Source of the DNA: Coprenecus sp949297365
GTDB taxonomy: Bacteria; Bacteroidota; Bacteroidia; Bacteroidales; UBA932
Assembly: GCA_963931055.1 (NCBI GenBank)
Contig: OZ006987.1
Location: forward strand, 124,001 to 188,000
Length of the DNA stretch: 64,000 nucleotides
Direction of reading: 5' to 3'
Shown: positions 15,487 to 24,643 of the stretch, piece after piece
Position numbering within the stretch: the stretch's first letter is position 1
How the letters are laid out: every line of letters starts with the position of its first letter
The notes under the pieces: model-generated
What the model saw: the letters and a program-made list of their open reading frames with translations, nothing else
The model's database searches: none
What the model was told of the DNA's origin: nothing
Translations under genes and position numbers: made by a program

Positions 15487-16686
15487 ATGGTCAGACTCTC
15501 AACCCTCAGACCCGACCAGGGCATCCCCGCCCCCACCCTGCTGATGATGTCGGCAGTGGCGGGCCTGACCGTGGCCAATCTCTACTACAACCAGCCGCTG
15601 CTAGAGGACATCCGCACCGACCTGGCCTGCAGCGGCACCCTCGCCAACCTCATCACAGTGGTCACCCAGGCCGGTTACGCCCTCGGGCTCCTGCTCATCG
15701 TCCCCATGGCCGATATGTGGTCAAGGCGCAGGATAGTGCTGACCATCATGAGTATAGCAGCCATCATGTCGGCAGCCATAGCCGTCTCGCACAGCATCTG
15801 GACCGTCCTGGCAGCCTCGCTCGGTCTCGGAGTCTGCTCGGTCATCCCTCAGATATTCATCCCGATAGCCGGCCAGTTCTCGGAGCCGGAGCACAAGTCC
15901 CGCAACATGGGCTACATCCTCTCGGGACTGCTCACCGGCATACTCGGAGCCCGGGTCATCAGCGGCTATGTAGGACAATGGGCCGGATGGCGCACGATGT
16001 TCATAGCGGCAGCCGTCCTGATGCTGCTCTGCCTGGTCCTCACCCTGAGGATGCTGCCACGTATGCCGGGTACTTTCAGCGGCACATACGGAAGCCTGAT
16101 CAAAAGTGTCTGGAAAATATTCGCGACCCATCCCCGCATGCGTCTGTACGCCTTCCGCGGCGCCTGCACCTTCGGCAGCATGATGAGCATCTGGTCCTGC
16201 ATGGCCTTCCACCTTGCCGGAGAGCCGTTCCATGCCGGCAGCCGCACCGTAGGCCTGCTCGGACTCTGCGGAGTGGTCGGCGCCATAGCAGCCAGCGGTA
16301 TTGGCAGATATGTCCCGCGCCTCGGAATCAGACGGATGACCGCCATCGGAGCCATCCTCCAGCTCGCGGCCTGGACAGCAGCAGCCACCCTCGGCCACAC
16401 ATACACCGGCATCATCGCCGCCATCATCCTCCTCGAGCTCGGCGCCCAGTTCATGCAGCTGAGCAACCAGAGCGGCTGCCTGCAGGCCGTTCCCGACGCC
16501 TCGAACCGGGCCAACACCATCTTCATGACCTCCCTCTTCCTCGGCGGCAGTCTCGCGACCCTGCTCTCGGGCATCGGCTGGCGGCTCGCAGGCTGGACCG
16601 GCGTCTGCATCACCGGAGTCATATTCTCCGCAACAGCCCTCTGTACGGTATTCTGCAAAAATCAGACATTGCCCAGATGCACATAA
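15487..16686 (+). CDS. MFS transporter (DHA1-like, YNQPLL subgroup)
   Basis: The 399-residue inner-membrane protein has about 12 hydrophobic helices. After a short cytoplasmic N-terminus, the first helix carries LTVANLYYNQPLLEDI, a motif of a broadly distributed predicted exporter subgroup. The loop between helices 2 and 3 has MADMWSRRRIV, a version of the MFS A-motif. The substrate is unknown; efflux of small organic molecules is the usual guess. Its last 25 bases overlap the end of the opposing AmrS gene. The stretch 15372-15454 between it and the DKNYY gene is the divergent promoter region. Confidence 0.82.
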   Translation: MVRLSTLRPDQGIPAPTLLMMSAVAGLTVANLYYNQPLLEDIRTDLACSGTLANLITVVTQAGYALGLLLIVPMADMWSRRRIVLTIMSIAAIMSAAIAVSHSIWTVLAASLGLGVCSVIPQIFIPIAGQFSEPEHKSRNMGYILSGLLTGILGARVISGYVGQWAGWRTMFIAAAVLMLLCLVLTLRMLPRMPGTFSGTYGSLIKSVWKIFATHPRMRLYAFRGACTFGSMMSIWSCMAFHLAGEPFHAGSRTVGLLGLCGVVGAIAASGIGRYVPRLGIRRMTAIGAILQLAAWTAAATLGHTYTGIIAAIILLELGAQFMQLSNQSGCLQAVPDASNRANTIFMTSLFLGGSLATLLSGIGWRLAGWTGVCITGVIFSATALCTVFCKNQTLPRCT

Positions 16687-17549
16687 CGGATCCCGCACTC
16701 CCGCGCAATCTCCTCCGCCATCCGCAGAGTCCCTATCGGTGTAGGCGGCACCTCCCGCATCCTGTACTGCGGAAAGAACCTCGAGAAATGCAGCGGCGCC
16801 CCGGCAAATCCATTACCTACTAACCAGCGGCACATCTCCCGCAGCATCCCCGGCTCATCGTTGATCCCCGGAATCAGCAGATTGGTAATCTCGAGCCACA
16901 CCCCCGCATCCCGCATCTTCTCCAGGGTCCTCAGCACCGGAGCCAGCGAGGCCCGGCTCACCTTCCGGTAGATATCCTCGGAAAATGACTTCAGATCGAT
17001 ATTCGCCGCGTCGAGATACGGCAGCAGGTCATCCAGCGGCCCCTCATTGACATATCCGGCCGAAACCAGGATATTCAGCAGCCCCGCCTCCCGGCACGTC
17101 CGGGCACAGTCCACGGTGTACTCCATCCAGGTCAGCGGCTCGGTATAGGTATAGGCGACTATCCGGCAGGAGGTCCTCCGGGCCAGTTCCGGCAGCATCC
17201 CGGGAACAATGAAACTGCTCTCCACCTCCTCGGGGCGCACCTGGGAAATGCTCCAGTTCTGGCAGTTGCGGCAGGAAAGGTTGCAGCCTGCGGCAGCGAG
17301 CGACAGGCACATCTCCCCCGGATGAAAATGCAGCAGCGGCTTCTTCTCGACGGGGTCCACATGCAGGGCGCAGACCCGTCCGTAGGCCAGTGACACGAGC
17401 CTCCCGTCCCGGACCTCCCGGCTGCGGCAGAGCCCCCGGCGTCCCTCGGTCAGACGGCAGCGGTGCGGGCAGAGCGTACATGTCACGCACCCGTCCGCCC
17501 CGGCTTCACAGTACCGGGCCTCCACACCTCGCTGAATGTCACCGCTCAT
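16662..17549 (-). CDS. amrS: AmmeMemoRadiSam system radical SAM enzyme AmrS
   Basis: With the ATG at 17549 the protein has 295 residues. The N-terminal Cys-rich segment has CVTCTLCPHRC and a later GLC (C21, C24, C27, C31, C41). The radical SAM cluster follows as C89-NLS-C93-RN-C96. Downstream are GGxP-like and TEPLTWMEY segments and NIDLKSF, typical of pyruvate-formate-lyase-activase-like proteins. The family is co-encoded with Memo and AMMECR1 proteins, and its reaction is unknown. A longer frame reaches 17627, but the internal start overlaps the upstream AmrB-AmrA gene by only 11 bases, which fits coupling. Its 3' end overlaps the MFS gene by 25 bases. Confidence 0.85.
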   Translation of the reverse strand: MSGDIQRGVEARYCEAGADGCVTCTLCPHRCRLTEGRRGLCRSREVRDGRLVSLAYGRVCALHVDPVEKKPLLHFHPGEMCLSLAAAGCNLSCRNCQNWSISQVRPEEVESSFIVPGMLPELARRTSCRIVAYTYTEPLTWMEYTVDCARTCREAGLLNILVSAGYVNEGPLDDLLPYLDAANIDLKSFSEDIYRKVSRASLAPVLRTLEKMRDAGVWLEITNLLIPGINDEPGMLREMCRWLVGNGFAGAPLHFSRFFPQYRMREVPPTPIGTLRMAEEIARECGIRYVHLGNV

Positions 17550-19008
17550 CGAACACCTCCGCCTGATAAACGTACAGGTCCGCATCCTTCCACCCGTTCC
17601 AGCCGATTCCGGCCTTGTCCCGGGCACAGTGTCCCAGGAACTCCTCCCTGGTCCAGCCGGTCTCGTCCGCCACCTGCGGCAGGAAGGTCCCGCTGCGGCC
17701 GTCCTTGACCATCAGCACCCCGTCCCGTCCAAGCACCAGCTCGTCCGGCGAGGATATCTGCCTCAACGGAGACAGTACCGATATCTCGATATGCACCTGT
17801 TCCAGTTCCTCCCTGGTCAGCGGCCGGAACCTGTCATCCTCGAATGCCGCTGCCCTGGCCATCTCCGCGACAGTCTTATACAACGGCCTGACGCCCACCA
17901 GATTGCCGATACATCCGCGAAGCCTCCCATGCAGATGCAGGGTAACGAAAGCCCCGCACTCCGCCTTGAGGGTCTGAGTCAGCAGACTGTCGGACGGCAG
18001 CCAGTACTTGCCGTCAAAAGCCGTCTCAATACTCCGCCGGGCCGTCTCCAGCAGCACCTCCCGTTCCTCGGAAGTCAGGGAGAATCCCCCCGAGGCTCCG
18101 GTATTCTTTTCCGCCTCTTCCTTATACACCACTGAAAACGCATGATACCCCACCACCTCGCTCTTGTCCCCGTAGACCGCCGCATCACCGGAGTTGCGGT
18201 AATCCAGATGCCTGATCTCCAAGTCTTCCCGTCCCTCCATCATCATCAGCAGGGCCGCTATGGGCAGCTGACCACAGGCACTGGTAGCAAGACCCGGTAT
18301 CCGCTGCCTTGCATTGTCCAGCAAGGTATTAAGGAACTCTTCCACCGAACCGGAGAGAATGGCGTCACCGGTCGCCCTGTCCACTTTGCATGCATCGTCA
18401 TAAGACGGATAATGCGAGAAATCACTGCTGATTACAAAAAGATTCTCTTGCGTAAAATATGGCTTGAGCACACGAACTATGCGCCCGAGGTCGTTTCCGT
18501 CCACACTGCCTATAATGACCGGGACTATCGGAGGCATCCGTTTCAGTCTTGCCTGCAGGAAAGGTATCTGCACTTCGAGACAATGCTCTTTATCAAAAGG
18601 TTTGCGGCGGTTGTGAAACACGCTGTCCGCCGCTGCCAGTTCCAGACAAGTCCGGGTATCGACACTGACATCTCCGAGAGGCATGGAATATACTTCGCTG
18701 CTTCCGTCCACTGCCGCACCGAGGAAAGCCTCTCTATGACCCGGACCTATAATAAAAATCCTTTCATATACAGCTGCGGGAGAAATACCTGCATAAGCCT
18801 CGGCCGCAACCGCTCCTGAAAACACATAGCCGGCATGAGGCACGATCACCGCCTGCACTGGCCTGTCAGCACGGGTGGACGCGCTGTCCAGGAATCCTCC
18901 CACTATAGTTGTCAATGTCTCTGCGTCAGCTGGATAGAACTGTCCGGCCACCGCCGGTTGATGTATCTGGACCATAATGCTCAATATTACAGATAAAAGA
19001 ATATTCAT
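17539..19008 (-). CDS. Memo (AmrB) and AMMECR1 (AmrA) fusion protein
   Basis: One 489-residue frame joins two components normally encoded separately. Residues about 12-290 are a Memo-like domain with VIVPHAGYVFSG, IIGPGHRE, FVISSDFSHYP and SACGQLPIAALL, which carry the conserved His/Asp/Cys metal-site residues of the dioxygenase-related fold. A short linker (about 295-310) leads to an AMMECR1 domain (about 312-485) with LHGRLRGCIGNL and DDRFRPLTREEL. The first residues, MNILLSVILSIMVQ, are hydrophobic, so either the protein has a weak signal sequence or the true start is the internal Met at 18975. It is followed by amrS with an 11-base overlap, so the two-gene operon encodes all three activities. 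The biochemical role is unknown. Confidence 0.87.
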   Translation of the reverse strand: MNILLSVILSIMVQIHQPAVAGQFYPADAETLTTIVGGFLDSASTRADRPVQAVIVPHAGYVFSGAVAAEAYAGISPAAVYERIFIIGPGHREAFLGAAVDGSSEVYSMPLGDVSVDTRTCLELAAADSVFHNRRKPFDKEHCLEVQIPFLQARLKRMPPIVPVIIGSVDGNDLGRIVRVLKPYFTQENLFVISSDFSHYPSYDDACKVDRATGDAILSGSVEEFLNTLLDNARQRIPGLATSACGQLPIAALLMMMEGREDLEIRHLDYRNSGDAAVYGDKSEVVGYHAFSVVYKEEAEKNTGASGGFSLTSEEREVLLETARRSIETAFDGKYWLPSDSLLTQTLKAECGAFVTLHLHGRLRGCIGNLVGVRPLYKTVAEMARAAAFEDDRFRPLTREELEQVHIEISVLSPLRQISSPDELVLGRDGVLMVKDGRSGTFLPQVADETGWTREEFLGHCARDKAGIGWNGWKDADLYVYQAEVFDER

Positions 19009-19276
19009 AATATCTGTCCAAGATACGCATTTTTATCTCAGGATATTCTTTTTAAAAACTTATTTTTCTTTCCTCCTCCTGCACATAGAGAATTTCCGCC
19101 AGTCTCTGTGCGGCAGCACCATAGATGATTTTAGAAAATCTTATTTTTTTAGAAACTTCTCAATCTCAATGGTTTGTACGGAAGTGGTTTTTTTGTTCCG
19201 TTTCAAGCCCCTACTTTTGCACCCGAAAGCCGTCCCTGGCAGAAGTGACCTTTTTATCAACTTTATAAACAACAAA
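19009..19276 (+). promoter_or_regulatory. fimbrial operon leader and promoter region
   Basis: This 268-bp AT-rich gap separates the divergent Memo gene and the pilin operon. A -7 box TACTTTTG lies at 19212-19219, 57 bases before the ATG at 19277, with a T-tract containing TTTG about 16 bases upstream of it, shorter than usual. No long inverted repeats flank it, so there is no sign of an invertible promoter. Confidence 0.4.
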
Positions 19277-20329
19277 ATGATGAGAAACACTTTTAATTAC
19301 ACTGTCAGGGCATTATCCCTGATCGCACTTGCAGCAGGACTCACAGCCTGCGAGTTTCAAGAATGTACAGAATGTCCCGGAACAGCGGGAGAACCTGCGA
19401 CATTGTCTTTATCTGTCAGCCCCACTGCGACGAAATCCACTCAGACTCCGTCCGATGAGACCGACAAGACCTTGAATACCATTGATGTGCTTATCTTCAA
19501 CAACTCAGGGAGCGGACAGCTGGACGTGCATAAGCGATTCGAGGAAGGACAGACACAAATGGAGATACAAACTACTACCGGTTCCAAGAAAGTCTGCGTG
19601 GTGGCAAATGCCAAATCGCTGCAAATCAGCAGCGTCACCTCTTATTCACAATTCCAGGAGATGGTTGCAGACCTTAATGAGGAATTGTTCGGCAATCTTA
19701 CCATGTATGGAGAAAAAGATGTGACTATGACGGCACAGACCACAGAGGCAATAACAGTGTCAAGATTCATCTCAAGAATCACAGTCACTTCTGTAAAGAC
19801 TGATTTCGCAGGTACTCCTTATAAGGATATGACACTGAACAACTGCAAATTATATCTCATAAACGTCAATGCAGACAAACTTTTGTACAACGGTGAGCCT
19901 ACAGAAAGTCCTGTAATCCTGAATGAAGGAGGCCTGGTATCAGAGGATGTGACCGGTGCTGCTCAAACCGGACTGCTGATGGATGAAATTTCAGGAACGA
20001 TAAGCGATGCCGGCTACAGTACTCCCCACTATCTGTACTGCTACTCTAACGAGACATCCGACATCGCCTCCTGTACAAAACTCGTACTGCAGGCCGATAT
20101 TGACGGGACTACATATTATTACCCCATCCCGGTCAATCAGGAAGAATATGGATACGTGACCGGAAACGGGCATCATGGTATAAAACGGAACACTGTCTAC
20201 TCAATGGACATAAGCGTATCCAGACCAGGTTCTACTGACCCGGATACTCCGATAGAGCCCGGCACTCTGGACTTAAGCATCTCTGTGGCCGACTGGACGG
20301 AGGTGCCTGAATTCGATAAGGAATTCTAA
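19277..20329 (+). CDS. type V pilus major subunit (Mfa1/FimA-like fimbrillin)
   Basis: With the ATG at 19277 the protein has 350 residues. It begins with a lipoprotein signal ending AAGLTAC (Cys25). The mature part is strand-rich, with TLNTIDVLIFNN, an Mfa1/FimA-like N-terminal domain, AITVSRFISRITV in the middle and a C-terminal strand segment LSISVADWTEVPEFDKEF like the donor strand of P. gingivalis pilins. Type V pilins are exported as lipoproteins, cleaved by a trypsin-like protease and polymerised by strand exchange. A possible arginine cleavage region is not obvious. The open frame extends upstream to 18977, but that part covers the neighbouring promoter region. It is the first gene of a three-gene operon. 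Confidence 0.8.
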   Translation: MMRNTFNYTVRALSLIALAAGLTACEFQECTECPGTAGEPATLSLSVSPTATKSTQTPSDETDKTLNTIDVLIFNNSGSGQLDVHKRFEEGQTQMEIQTTTGSKKVCVVANAKSLQISSVTSYSQFQEMVADLNEELFGNLTMYGEKDVTMTAQTTEAITVSRFISRITVTSVKTDFAGTPYKDMTLNNCKLYLINVNADKLLYNGEPTESPVILNEGGLVSEDVTGAAQTGLLMDEISGTISDAGYSTPHYLYCYSNETSDIASCTKLVLQADIDGTTYYYPIPVNQEEYGYVTGNGHHGIKRNTVYSMDISVSRPGSTDPDTPIEPGTLDLSISVADWTEVPEFDKEF

Positions 20330-20343
20330 CAACACACCTGAAA

Positions 20344-21138
20344 ATGGGACAGATCAAAACATTGACGGCCCTTGTGCTGACTGTTGTCTTTGTCCAGGCG
20401 TGTATCATGGAAGACCGCAGCAACTGCCCGGCATATCTCACTCTTGATTTTTCCGAAACACCGGAGAAAGTATCCGAGATACATCTGTTCATCGAAGACA
20501 GCAAAGGATACTTGTTCAAGGACACTCTTCCGGCAAACAAATTCGGAATACCGTATGAGATACCCGTCAGGCGCGGAGAGCTCCATATCGCGGCATTCGG
20601 CAATATCGACAGAATGATGTATGACTACGGCTACCGTATCCACGAGGGAGAGGATGCCGACAGCCTGTACACCTGTTTCATCAGTATGGCCTGCAACGAT
20701 GATCTGTCCTTTCAACACATCATACCCGTTAAGAACTACATAGGCCTCAATATACGGATTATAGGGAACATATCCGACAGTCTTGGCATAACCGTTGAGT
20801 CAACTTCTGTCGGATACGGTCTTTCCGGTGAAATCATTGAAGGGATATTCAGACACAGTCCAAATACAACTCATCTCCCCTCCAGTGAAGAGGCCTATTT
20901 TGAATTCTTTTCCAGAGTTCTCAGACAAAAGGACGAGAGTCTCTCAGTCACAGTCCGCGGCACATCAGACAAAATACTGGCCCGCGTTCCATTATCCGCA
21001 TTTTTATATGATGCCGGCATAAATATGAATGACGATGCCCTCAAGGACCTATATATAACTTTGGACATCGCCCTTTCCAGCATAATCCTCAGTTTGGAAA
21101 GCTGGAACAGCACAAACCATACCGAAATACTGTTTTAA
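20344..21138 (+). CDS. FimB/Mfa2-family fimbrial anchor lipoprotein
   Basis: The 264-residue protein has a lipoprotein signal with VFVQAC (Cys20), followed by IMEDRSNCPAYLTLDF, the hallmark of Mfa2/FimB anchors. The remaining sequence is strand-rich with IHLFIEDSKG and HIIPVKNYIGLNIRI. Mfa2/FimB tethers the growing pilus to the outer membrane and limits its length. It lies 14 bases after the pilin gene and one base before the next gene. Length is a little shorter than P. gingivalis Mfa2. Confidence 0.8.
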   Translation: MGQIKTLTALVLTVVFVQACIMEDRSNCPAYLTLDFSETPEKVSEIHLFIEDSKGYLFKDTLPANKFGIPYEIPVRRGELHIAAFGNIDRMMYDYGYRIHEGEDADSLYTCFISMACNDDLSFQHIIPVKNYIGLNIRIIGNISDSLGITVESTSVGYGLSGEIIEGIFRHSPNTTHLPSSEEAYFEFFSRVLRQKDESLSVTVRGTSDKILARVPLSAFLYDAGINMNDDALKDLYITLDIALSSIILSLESWNSTNHTEILF

Positions 21139-21139
21139 C

Positions 21140-23863
21140 ATGAGACCATACCTATTCTTAATCACATTACTTTGCATTCTTTCTTCCTGCAGCAAGGAAA
21201 AGAACCGGGAGACCCCATCCGGGAACAGCATCATAAAGATAAAGTTACAGGTTTGGGAAAGTGTTGTCACTAAATCCCAGCCGTTTGTGAATGAAGAAAT
21301 CATAAAGAACCTCAACTTATTCGCTTATGATGCACGGGGCAGACTGATTGACTTCCTATATCTGGAAGACCCCGGCATGGAAATTAATATGGAAACCGGC
21401 AACAGCGGCATACATTCAATTTACGCTATTGCCAACAAGGGTAATTTGACCGACCGTAGTTCTATCGTAACCGCAGACGGACTGAAATCCATAAGTTGGG
21501 AACTGGAATCCCCCGATGACATTGTGGGTTCTGACGGAGAAATACCCATGTCCGGATTTGTCTCCGACATTGATGAAAAGAACACATCCGTCATTATCCC
21601 GCTGACACGTATGCTCGCCAAGTTCCGGATAATTGTCGATACCACAGGTCTTGATGAGGATGTAAGCGTATTCGATATCTCCGAGGTGAGAATCAGGAAT
21701 ATGAACAGGACAGTCTGTGCTTTCATGCCATCTGGAGCGGCTTCGACAAGCCAGGTATTCTCCACTGGTGCAAGCGCGGAGGGCAAGGAACTGGATAACA
21801 TCTTTACAAGCGGCATTGATTTTTACATCTCTGAGAATTATCATGGTGACCTTATCGCCGAAGCCGAAGAACAGAAGCATATACCACCCGTTCCCTATGA
21901 TCAGTACTGCACTTTCATAGAATTTCATGTAAAATACCGCAGTTCAAAACATTACAATGATGACCAGGTGTACCGGTACTACCTGCACGACGGAGTTAAT
22001 TATCGCAACTTCGATATCATACGCAATTATATGTATACCTGCCGCACCATCGTAAAAGGGTCGGGACTGGAGGAGAATTCATGGCGAGTAGATTTGTCCG
22101 GGCTGAAGGATTTCGTCACATCAATTGAGGTTACTCCCGACAAAGTAGATTTCTATGAACTGAATGAGACCTGTGAACTTACAGCATCGGTTCTGCCTGT
22201 CTCGGCAGAGAACCCCGATATCACATGGATTTCGGATGATGAGGGTGTGGCAACTGTCAGTCAGGACGGTATCGTCAAGGCTATAGGAGACGGGGTATGC
22301 ACCATTATAGCATCAGCTGTTGACGGAAGCGGTGTAAAAGGTTCTTGCACCGTGCATGTGTACGCAGACAGTAAAATGTTTGAGATCCGGGATTTTCCTG
22401 ACACAATTTATCCTTATTACAATTCTCCTTATTATATAAGATACAACGTATACCCATATAATCTGGAACCGACTTTCAGAATCGAATGCCTTTCAGGAGA
22501 AGAACGCGGGGCAATTGTTTCCGACAGGACGATCAATGCCGTGAATCCTGGGAAATTGCAGAAAGAGATAGGACGATACCGCCTCATAGGCGAAGCCGGA
22601 GGTATAATCAGGAGCGTGGATTTCAGTGTCAGCGGTGGAGAACTGGTCCTGAACAAATTATTCAGCAATCTTTATTTAGGGATACCTTCCAAATTGAGTT
22701 TCAACAAACTGGAACCGGCGGATGTAAAATTGAACTGGAGTACTTCCGACCCGTCAATGCTTGAAATTGACGATGACGGAAACATCACACCTTTAAAAGT
22801 CGGCAGATGTACTGTAAGTGTAGAGTCCGCAACAGGCATATCTGACAGGATGACGGTCGATATACTGGAACCATACCTGACATTCAGCAGTGTAACCATG
22901 TATGAGGGTGCTACCTGGACATTGGTATCCTCTCTCAGACCCGTATCTGCAGATCTTCCGGTAGAATACTTGATCGTCAAAGGGGAAGAACATGTATCGA
23001 TAAACGGAGACAAACTATTCGGACTGAAACGTACCATGAATCCGAATGACGTGATTATTCAGGCAAGGCTGGTGGATTATCCGCATATCCGTGCCAGCGC
23101 AAGAGTCACCGTTATACCTGCCGTCACCGCCAGCCTGGAAGGCGACAATAGAGTCGTGAACACCTATGGCCATACGTCTGACGGCAGTATATGGAGCAAC
23201 TTCTCTAATACACTTCAGCTTGATGTTTCTCATGCGTCCAATGTATCGATGATATGGGAAGTCTATGATGAAGACGGCCGTCTGTGCGATGATATCTCTG
23301 TATACGACTCCGGGCTGATCAACCCGTATTCAAGTACGGCGAATGGGAAATACACAATCATAGGCTGGGATCATCTCCATCGTTTCCGCACCTCAGAAAT
23401 AGAGATTGAGGTATATCGGCTGCTGGAGTATGAAACCGGTGTCGAGAGATACGGATTGTCATCCAGCGGTGGCCGTTATTATTACACTGTATCCCTGTCT
23501 GCGCGATGGAGCAACAACTCATGGAATGTTCTGAACAGTAATGAACGGAATCTGCTGACTCAGCAAAATCTCATTACATACCCATCAACCGCAGCACTGT
23601 ATCATCCCATCGGAGCATATGACAATCCCCAGCCCTACATACAGAATTACCGCACAAATATTACCCAAAGCGGTAACGGATACATTAATGATCTGGGTAG
23701 GCTGAGGCCTCTCAGCTACCTCAGGGAGGATTTCAGCAGTTATCCTGATAATCTACCTGGTATAGACGGCAATTACTATAAATTCACTGGAGTCGGAAAC
23801 AATAACGGCTACTACTACATCAAACAGAGAAACGAGACTCTGTTTGACGGGACTAAAGATTAG
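21140..23863 (+). CDS. large fimbrial tip-like lipoprotein with Ig-like (BIG_2) domains
   Basis: The 907-residue protein has a lipobox LCILSSC (Cys17). It then has a fimbrillin-type N-terminal region (about 30-350) with IIKIKLQVWESVVTKS, IKNLNLFAYDARG and VIIPLTRMLAKFRI, typical of the DUF4906 class of minor fimbrial components. Residues about 360-440 form a bacterial Ig-like group 2 domain (TSIEVTPDKVDFYELNE, ENPDITWISDDEGVATVSQDGIVKA, GDGVCTIIASAVD). A second copy lies near 530-600 (LNWSTSDPSMLEIDDDGNITPLKVGRCTV). The C-terminal 150 residues are rich in Tyr and Asn and may form a distinct adhesive domain. It is the last gene of the pilus operon; its 3' end overlaps the opposing rlmB gene by 11 bases. 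The ligand is unknown. Confidence 0.75.
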   Translation: MRPYLFLITLLCILSSCSKEKNRETPSGNSIIKIKLQVWESVVTKSQPFVNEEIIKNLNLFAYDARGRLIDFLYLEDPGMEINMETGNSGIHSIYAIANKGNLTDRSSIVTADGLKSISWELESPDDIVGSDGEIPMSGFVSDIDEKNTSVIIPLTRMLAKFRIIVDTTGLDEDVSVFDISEVRIRNMNRTVCAFMPSGAASTSQVFSTGASAEGKELDNIFTSGIDFYISENYHGDLIAEAEEQKHIPPVPYDQYCTFIEFHVKYRSSKHYNDDQVYRYYLHDGVNYRNFDIIRNYMYTCRTIVKGSGLEENSWRVDLSGLKDFVTSIEVTPDKVDFYELNETCELTASVLPVSAENPDITWISDDEGVATVSQDGIVKAIGDGVCTIIASAVDGSGVKGSCTVHVYADSKMFEIRDFPDTIYPYYNSPYYIRYNVYPYNLEPTFRIECLSGEERGAIVSDRTINAVNPGKLQKEIGRYRLIGEAGGIIRSVDFSVSGGELVLNKLFSNLYLGIPSKLSFNKLEPADVKLNWSTSDPSMLEIDDDGNITPLKVGRCTVSVESATGISDRMTVDILEPYLTFSSVTMYEGATWTLVSSLRPVSADLPVEYLIVKGEEHVSINGDKLFGLKRTMNPNDVIIQARLVDYPHIRASARVTVIPAVTASLEGDNRVVNTYGHTSDGSIWSNFSNTLQLDVSHASNVSMIWEVYDEDGRLCDDISVYDSGLINPYSSTANGKYTIIGWDHLHRFRTSEIEIEVYRLLEYETGVERYGLSSSGGRYYYTVSLSARWSNNSWNVLNSNERNLLTQQNLITYPSTAALYHPIGAYDNPQPYIQNYRTNITQSGNGYINDLGRLRPLSYLREDFSSYPDNLPGIDGNYYKFTGVGNNNGYYYIKQRNETLFDGTKD

Positions 23864-24626
23864 TATTTGCTCGGATAGTTCTCTGACGGACCGCCTCGAA
23901 AAGCATGAGCGAGGCGGCCACGGAGACATTCAGCGAACCGATATCACCGCGCATGGGTATTCTCGCCATAACATCACATAATGCCAGTACAGAGTCAGAG
24001 ATACCCTTGCCTTCGGAGCCCATGACGAAAGCCGTGGGCTTCTTCATATCCACTTCATAGATAAGCCCGTCGGCCTTCTCAGTAGCAGCTACTATCTGGA
24101 ATCCTCTCTCTTTCAGATAGTAAATCGGGATGCGCAGGTTCTTGCACTTGGAGACACCGATGCGCAGCAATGCTCCTGCCGATGCCTTCACTCCGTCAGC
24201 GTTGATGGCGGCTCCTCCTTTCGCAGGCAGGATGATGCCTCCGGCTCCCGCACATTCGGCACTGCGGGCAACGGCTCCGAGGTTGCGCACATCACTCACT
24301 CCGTCCAGGAGTACGAAAATGGGTGCGGAGTCTTTCTGGAAAGCCCTATCCACCATTTCCTCCAGCGGCATATAGTCGATCTGCGGCAGATAAGCCACTA
24401 CTCCCTGGTTCTTGCCTCCGCGGAAGCGGGCCAGCCGCTCGGCAGGCACGAACTGAAAGGGGATGCTGTGACGATCCAGTTCAGTGAGAAGCTGGCGGAA
24501 CTGCTGTCCCTCCAGTCCCTGTTTCAGCAGCACTTTTTCTATCTGTCTTCCGGACAGAACGGCCTCCAGGACTGGGTGCATCCCGTAAAGGTGGTATCCG
24601 GTATCCTTTTTCTCGGTATTTTCCAT
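23853..24626 (-). CDS. rlmB: 23S rRNA guanosine-2251 2'-O-methyltransferase (RlmB, SpoU family)
   Basis: The 257-residue protein has the N-terminal substrate-binding domain (GMHPVLEAVLSGRQIEKVLL) and a C-terminal SPOUT knot with the three motifs: DGVSDVRNLGAVARSAECAG, VMGSEGKGIS and IPMRGDIGSLNVSVAASLMLFEA. It methylates 23S rRNA or a tRNA using SAM. The start at 24626 (MENTEKKD) is chosen over 24641; both are in frame. It lies close behind the ABC-F gene, with the upstream Met almost touching its stop, so the two are probably cotranscribed. Confidence 0.92.
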   Translation of the reverse strand: MENTEKKDTGYHLYGMHPVLEAVLSGRQIEKVLLKQGLEGQQFRQLLTELDRHSIPFQFVPAERLARFRGGKNQGVVAYLPQIDYMPLEEMVDRAFQKDSAPIFVLLDGVSDVRNLGAVARSAECAGAGGIILPAKGGAAINADGVKASAGALLRIGVSKCKNLRIPIYYLKERGFQIVAATEKADGLIYEVDMKKPTAFVMGSEGKGISDSVLALCDVMARIPMRGDIGSLNVSVAASLMLFEAVRQRTIRANTNL

Positions 24627-24643
24627 ATTGTATTGATTCATTT

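Noticed and set aside
15717..16823. 368-codon plus-strand frame within the MFS gene
   Set aside because: It is a shifted frame of the GC-rich transporter gene with Arg/His/Pro-rich translation and no domain.
18977..19276. Upstream extension of the pilin frame
   Set aside because: The pilin's lipoprotein signal starts at 19277; the extra 100 codons cover the promoter region and would destroy the signal.
19009..19276. Phase-variable invertible promoter before the pilus operon
   Set aside because: No inverted repeats flank the promoter region and no invertase gene is nearby.
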